Part shown: piece after piece, positions 1 through 4,700 of the stretch
How positions within the stretch are numbered: position 1 is the first letter of the stretch
Layout of the letters: each line of letters starts with the position of its first letter
DNA from: Candidatus Zhuqueibacterota bacterium
Lineage (GTDB): Bacteria; Zhuqueibacterota; Zhuqueibacteria; Residuimicrobiales; Krinioviventaceae
Assembly: GCA_003854995.1 (NCBI GenBank)
Contig: RQOI01000279.1
Location: 1 to 5,652, forward strand
Reading direction: 5' to 3'
Length of the DNA stretch: 5,652 bases
The notes under the pieces: generated by a model
Seen by the model: the letters and a program-made list of their open reading frames with translations, nothing else
The model's database searches: none
Told to the model about the DNA's origin: nothing
Made by a program: the position numbers and the translations under genes

Positions 1-36
1 GCCAGGCTGTGGCAGATCGTAACAAAGCAAATCTCA

Positions 37-67
37 CTTTGCGTGATTGATCCAAACTCACGCAAAG
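37..67. repeat. Perfect 10-bp inverted repeat (hairpin) of the CGCAAAG family
   Basis: CTTTGCGTGA at 37-46 is the exact reverse complement of TCACGCAAAG at 58-67, leaving an 11-base loop. The left half matches the outer end of the right-hand arm at 248-284, where ACTTTGCGTGA also occurs (273-283). The hairpin is therefore an extra copy of the repeat end placed head-to-head with the left arm. No T-run follows it, so it does not look like an intrinsic terminator. Confidence 0.75.
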
Positions 68-94
68 GCGCAAAGACGCCAAGGATACGCAAAG
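57..94 (+). repeat. Left arm of long inverted repeat (tandem CGCAAAG-like units)
   Basis: This arm contains about four degenerate 8-10-base units of the type CGCAAAGG: CGCAAAGG, CGCAAAGA, CGCCAAGGA and TACGCAAAG. It pairs along its whole length with the arm at 248-284, with three mismatches and one single-base gap. It may be one end of a small non-autonomous mobile element or of a structured intergenic repeat. No coding sequence lies within it. Confidence 0.75.
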
Positions 95-247
95 AAAAAT
101 GATAGAAATAATTTCTAGCTGTCAGAGATCTGATTATTACTGCACATGTCAGATTGTCCAGTGGTGGTCGAATAGTACTTTTTAATAAAAAACTACGATG
201 TGACGCAAATATGTGTCAACGAAAATTTATTTCACTTTTTACACAAC
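95..247. mobile_element. AT-rich core between the CGCAAAG inverted arms; possible MITE or REP-like element
   Basis: The 153 bases between the arms are AT-rich and encode no supportable protein. They contain a perfect 15-base palindrome (TAGAAAT-A-ATTTCTA, 103-117), a direct repeat TGTCAGA (120-126 and 147-153), and an imperfect inverted repeat TGACGCA/TGTGTCA (201-207 and 212-218). Terminal inverted repeats around a non-coding AT-rich core are typical of MITEs. I see no clear target-site duplication outside the arms, so mobility is only inferred. A structured intergenic repeat that never moved as a unit is the main alternative. Confidence 0.35.
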
Positions 248-284
248 CTTTGCGAATCTTTGCGCCTTTGCGACTTTGCGTGAG
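248..284 (-). repeat. Right arm of long inverted repeat (tandem CTTTGCG units)
   Basis: This is the reverse-complement partner of 57-94. Read on the - strand it starts CTCACGCAAAG, exactly like the left arm, and continues with further CGCAAAG units. It ends 52 bases before the miaB start codon, so the element lies within the likely 5' leader or promoter of miaB. Transcription through both arms would allow a long stem of more than 30 bp to form. Confidence 0.75.
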
Positions 285-336
285 ATCGAATTGAAGAAGA
301 AATAAAATGCAGATTTTTCAACTGGATAGATGCTGA

Positions 337-1647
337 ATGAAGGTATACATCGAAACCTACGGCTGTCAGATGAATGAGTATGACAGCGAGATCGTCAGAG
401 GCATACTGCGGGAAAAGGCCTATGCGCTGGTGGACAGCGCGGAAGAGGCGGATATCATTCTCCTGAACACATGTTCAGTGCGCGATAACGCTGACCGCAA
501 GGTGATCGCGCGCGTGCACGCTCTTCGCCACCTCAATGGCGGCGCGCACAAAAAAATCGGCCTCATCGGCTGCATGCCCACCAGCCACCGGCAGGGATTA
601 ATAGCGGATGGAAAACTGCCCATCGATTTCATCGCCGGGCCAGACAGCTATAGACGGCTGCCGTCGCTCATCGAAAAGAGCATCGAGAGCAGCGACAAGG
701 CATTCGACATCCGCCTGTCGCGCAGCGAAACCTACTCGGGCGTGCATCCGTTTCGCAGCGGCGGCGTCAACGGCTGGATCGCGGTCATGCGTGGCTGCAA
801 TAATTTTTGCACCTTTTGCGTCGTGCCCTATACGCGCGGCCGCGAGCGCAGCCGGTCCGTCGATGATGTCGTCACCGAGGCCAGAGAGCTGGCGGCGCAG
901 GGATGCAAACAGATCACGGTCCTCGGCCAGAACGTCAACTCTTACCAACACGACGGCCACGATTTCGCCTATCTGCTCGACAAGATCAGTGAAATCGACG
1001 GCGTGCAGCGGATTCGATTCACCTCGCCGCATCCCAAGGATTTTCCAACGTCGCTCTTGCGCGTCGTGGCGGAAAATCCCAAGGTGTGCAAGCACATTCA
1101 CCTGCCCCTGCAGGCGGGCAACTCGCGCGTGCTGGATTTGATGCACCGAACCTATGACAAAGAGGACTATCTCGCCCTGGTCGATAAAATTAAAAGATTT
1201 TTTCCAGCCATGGTGCTCACCACGGACATCATCGTCGGTTTTCCGACCGAGACGGAAAAAGAGTTTGAAGACACGGTCGATGTCATGCAGCGAGTCGAAT
1301 TTGATTCGGCCTTTATCTTCAAGTATTCCGAGCGCAAAGGGACGCTGGCGGCGAAAAGATTCCCCGATGATGTGTCAGCGGTAAAAAAGACGGAGCGCAT
1401 CGTCCGCTTGAACGAGCTGCAAAAAGAGATCTCGCTCGCCAAAAATCGAGCGCACATCGGCCAGGTGCACGCGGTGCTGATCGAATCCCTGCGCACCAAA
1501 AAATCGTCATCCGACATGCAGGGTCGCACCGATGGCAACAAGCTGGTCATCCTGCCGCGCGGTGACGCGGGCATTGGAGATTTTGTCCAGGTGCGGATAA
1601 CCGACGCGAGCGCGCATGTGCTCAAGGGGCGCGCCCTGTCTACCTGA
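337..1647 (+). CDS. miaB: tRNA-2-methylthio-N6-dimethylallyladenosine synthase (MiaB)
   Basis: MiaB is a cytoplasmic radical-SAM methylthiotransferase. It converts N6-isopentenyladenosine at position 37 to ms2i6A in tRNAs that read codons beginning with U. The protein has 436 residues, slightly short of the 474 of the E. coli enzyme but complete. The N-terminal methylthiotransferase domain (1-120) carries the auxiliary-cluster cysteines C10 (ETYGCQMN), C46 (LNTCSVRDNA) and C79 (GCMP). The radical-SAM core (about 145-370) has the CxxxCxxC triad C154, C158 and C161 within RGCNNFCTFCVVPYTRGRE, followed by GQNVNSY (197-203) and the HLPLQAG and DIIVGFPTET motifs. A TRAM RNA-binding domain fills about 371-435. 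The start is secure: an in-frame TGA (334-336) directly precedes the ATG, and the next in-frame Met (residue 12) lies beyond C10. The ribosome site is weak (GGATAG, 324-329). NCNNFC-type motif variants separate MiaB from RimO and MtaB; the YTRGRERSR context here favours MiaB. Confidence 0.96.
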   Translation: MKVYIETYGCQMNEYDSEIVRGILREKAYALVDSAEEADIILLNTCSVRDNADRKVIARVHALRHLNGGAHKKIGLIGCMPTSHRQGLIADGKLPIDFIAGPDSYRRLPSLIEKSIESSDKAFDIRLSRSETYSGVHPFRSGGVNGWIAVMRGCNNFCTFCVVPYTRGRERSRSVDDVVTEARELAAQGCKQITVLGQNVNSYQHDGHDFAYLLDKISEIDGVQRIRFTSPHPKDFPTSLLRVVAENPKVCKHIHLPLQAGNSRVLDLMHRTYDKEDYLALVDKIKRFFPAMVLTTDIIVGFPTETEKEFEDTVDVMQRVEFDSAFIFKYSERKGTLAAKRFPDDVSAVKKTERIVRLNELQKEISLAKNRAHIGQVHAVLIESLRTKKSSSDMQGRTDGNKLVILPRGDAGIGDFVQVRITDASAHVLKGRALST

Positions 1648-1791
1648 GCTTCAGCGAGGACGAGGCCATGCGGCGATGTGAGGAGGCAAAAAGGGGAGAA
1701 TTCAGAATTGCCAGAGCCGGCGAGTCATATGATATAAAAAATGGAACGAGGAAAAAGGCAGAGCAAGCAGCGCCTTTCTCCCCGCTCCGGT
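1648..1791. other. Convergent intergenic gap between miaB and the surface-protein gene
   Basis: The two genes meet tail to tail across 144 bases. The right half is the terminator of the - strand gene. The left half (1648-1730) is purine-rich on the + strand and has no recognisable gene. No separate T-run terminator for miaB is visible. On the + strand the hairpin has three A-C mismatches and is followed by no T-run, so miaB transcription may end by another route or run into the antisense of the neighbour. Confidence 0.7.
1731..1788 (-). terminator. Rho-independent terminator of the large - strand gene
   Basis: The arms at 1772-1788 and 1743-1759 pair over 17 bp around a 12-base loop (1760-1771). 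The three positions that are A-C mismatches on the + strand become G-U wobbles in the - strand RNA, so the stem is fully paired only in that direction. On the - strand the stem is followed at once by ATTTTTTATATC (1742-1731), a six-U run. It begins three bases after the TAA stop codon of the gene. The geometry is that of a classic intrinsic terminator acting in one direction. Confidence 0.85.
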
Positions 1792-4700
1792 TTACTTTAA
1801 ATATAAAATCTTGTGAACGATCTGCCGTGACCCCGCCTGCAGACGGAGGATGAATGTGCCGCTGACGACGTCGTGGCCAGCATCATCCACCCCGTCCCAG
1901 ACGACCTTGTGCGAGCCGGCCTCGAATCGCTCCTGCGCGATGGTCTTCACCGGCTGGCCCAGAATATTCATGACATCTATCTTAATTTCTCCCGCTTCCG
2001 GCACCTGAAATTCTATCGTGGTCCGACTGTTGAACGGATTGGGATAATTGGCCAGCGCGTAATGCGTCGGTGTTTGAACGGTCGAATGATCTGTATTATC
2101 TATAGCGGTTTTGACATAGATTTGCGTATTTTGTGGTGATCGAAAATCGATATCATTCACCTGCACCGCAAGATCTGCGGCCGCGTCGCGCCGTTCAAAG
2201 TCGAGCGTCAGCAGCACGCCCGTGCCGTTCACGCCGGCCTGTGCGCCCACAGCGGTGAGTCGCGAAAATGACACCTCGAGCGTCCCGGCGGCGGTTTCTT
2301 CAACCAGAAGCGCGACTGGACTGGCATCGGGCTGCAACAGGTGACCTTCCTGCGCCGATCTAAAGGCGCAATGGCGCGCGTCGTAATGCAGGATAAAATG
2401 TCCCATGGACAAGTCGCATATGTTCTGCAGCTCGAACGCCAGGCGGAGAGAGCTGTCCGTTGTTTTGCTGCACTGCCAGGTCAAATCTCCCGTTGATTTG
2501 GCGAGCACGGGCGCCGACAGCAGCGCGGCGTGGTACCAGTTCCACATGCGGGTGAAGACGAACAGATCTTCATAGTTGACGAGGGCGTCCGGATCGGGCG
2601 TCAATAGCGGCACAGCGCCGGCCGCCGGGCCGACGTCGCCATCCGCGTCATTGCCGGGTTTCCAGTAGGTGCCCAGGAGGGCAAAGTCACGCGTGTCAAT
2701 GTCGAGGTCGTTGTCGAAATCGCATAAAAGATCTGAAGCACCGGCAATACCCATGGAACGCAGCGATGCGCCGCTGGTCGTGACATAGAGAGGCGAATTG
2801 TCCGGGTGACGGACATCCGGCGTCTGGAATTCGATGTTGCTGGTGCAGTCCTGCACCTTCACCTTGAACGATATTTGCGCCAGCAAGCCGCTGCCGGTGA
2901 CGCCCGGTTCCTGGCCGTTCACCAGCCTCGTCGTTGATATCTCGATGCGACCATTTGGATTTTTGATCTCTTGAATAAAAGTGCTTGATGCGCCTCCCTG
3001 CAATAAAAAGTCCCCTTCGTTAACATTCAATGCTTCTATCTTTGTGTTATCAAAGGTGATATTGAAATGCGCCATTCCCATATTGACAACTGATTCGGCG
3101 CGGATATCCAGGACGAAAGTGTCATCGACGCGGCCGAGCAGGGTCGGCGGATTCATGATGAGTCGAGATGCGCCGATATAGTACCTGCCCGTGCCGATGC
3201 CGCCCTTTTCGTCTTTAATCACCGTGATCTCGATGTCGCGCCAGTTGTCATCCGGCGTCGGCGTTGGCGACACATAGGTGACGACATATTGCTTGGTCAC
3301 CAGATCGCTGATGCTGTCGATGATATCACTGAAATCCCCAGTGATCCAATAGTAGCGACCGCCAGTGTCATAGGCGATTTTTTTGTGCGGATCCCAGTCG
3401 GGCTTGCCGACGACGTGCATGGTGATCTGGCTGCTGTTCAGCAAGTCGATGATGCTGTTCGTTGTCTGGTCCGTGCTGCCGTCGCCGGATTCGCCGGCTT
3501 CGTGATGGTCCGCGTCGGTGATGAGTATGCCGATGCGTTGCGTGTTGTCGCGATAGCTCAGCCGCGTCGCCGCTTCGATGCCTTCCAGTGCGTTCTCGTT
3601 GGTGTCGCCGCCGCCTGAGGCGACGAGGCCGCTGATCCAGGTCTTGAACTCGTTGGCGTCGGCGGTGAAATCATTGATCGCTTCAACCTCATCGGAAAAG
3701 GTCACCAGTCCCAGGCGATAGTCGATGCCGCGTGAGGCGAGCAAATCGGCGAATGCAAGGGAGCGTTCCTTGAGCATGCTGATCTCGTCGCCCATGCTGC
3801 CCGTCACATCAAAGACAAAGACGATATCAGCCTTGGCGCCAGAGGCGATGTCCAGCGGGCTGACCGTGAGCGACAGGACATCCAGATTCTCTTCTGTCAC
3901 ATCAAAGTTCGCCAGCCCAAGAGTCTCCGCCGGAGTTCTGAGGACAGCGTCGACGACCGAGACAAAGCATTTCACCAGCGGAAAATTGGCAATGTCGACG
4001 CCGGTCACATTCACGTCGTAGCCCGTGAGCTCCAGGGTATCCGAGGTGACAGTGATATAGTTATTTTTACGCTCAGTGTATGTATTTACGCCATCGGAGA
4101 TGGTGAGAGAGACCGAATAATTGCCGGCTGCTGTGTAGGTGTAGCTTGGATTTTGCTCGGTTGCATCGACAATGCCGTCATCGTTGAAATCCCATTGCCA
4201 CGAGAGGATATCCGCTGCAGAAGCTATTTCACTCTTGGCGATTGTTTTCATCAGGCTGCGTGCGCCGAGCCGCGGTTGATCGCCGCCTATGGTGTTCTTA
4301 ATCGTGACCTGGCCGGTAGCGCCGTCGATATCGCAGATGTGCCAGTAGGCGCCATCGCCGACCAGCGGCACATTCACCGTATGCAGCAGGCCGGTGCGGC
4401 TGTAGATTTGTACGACCGCATTGGAAACGGTGATCGGTTGCTCGCGCGAATAGTTGTGCACAAAAAAGATATAGCGGCCGGCGACAAATTGGCTGATGGT
4501 GATCGTCTCCGGCCCAAACCCGCTTCTGTCATCGATGTCCAGCATGGCATACGGATAATCATCTGTTTTACCCTTGCTGCTATAGTAAACCTGAAAGGGA
4601 TCGCCACCAGCCGAACCAGGCACCAGGAGGTGACTGTCCAGGTCCCGCGGCACATCTCCCCAGTTGAGCACGATTCGCAGCTCACTTTCGGTGATGACAG

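Larger units (their letters stand above)
1..336. other. Repeat-rich intergenic region upstream of miaB
   Basis: No gene is supported here. The left part (about 35-94) and right part (248-284) are made of CGCAAAG-type repeat units in opposite orientations. The stretch between them (95-247) is clearly AT-rich, unlike the GC-richer genes to the right. The miaB promoter should lie in this region or further left, but no convincing -35/-10 pair is visible. A TAAAAT at 303-308 resembles a -10 box but lacks a well-spaced -35 partner. The first 30 bases show nothing recognisable and may be the tail end of whatever lies to the left. Confidence 0.7.

Noticed and set aside
37..67. Intrinsic terminator of a gene to the left
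   Set aside because: The 10-bp hairpin is not followed by a T-run on either side and is better explained as part of the CGCAAAG repeat.
57..284. CRISPR array from the repeated CGCAAAG units
   Set aside because: The units are only 8-10 bases, tandem without unique spacers, and the two long copies are inverted rather than direct. No cas gene is present.
608..1141. 177-codon open frame on the + strand in another frame of miaB
   Set aside because: Its composition (very rich in Arg, Ser and Ala) is that of a shifted reading of a GC-rich gene, and it lies wholly within the well-supported miaB frame.
598..1146. 182-codon open frame antisense to miaB
   Set aside because: It mirrors the codon structure of miaB, shows no motif and no ribosome site, and is explained as a shadow of the real gene.
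1668..1853. Possible 61-codon + strand gene in the convergent gap
   Set aside because: It runs through the terminator hairpin and into the antisense of the T9SS tail, has no recognisable domain, and no good ribosome site lies before its ATG (the GAGGAGG is after it).
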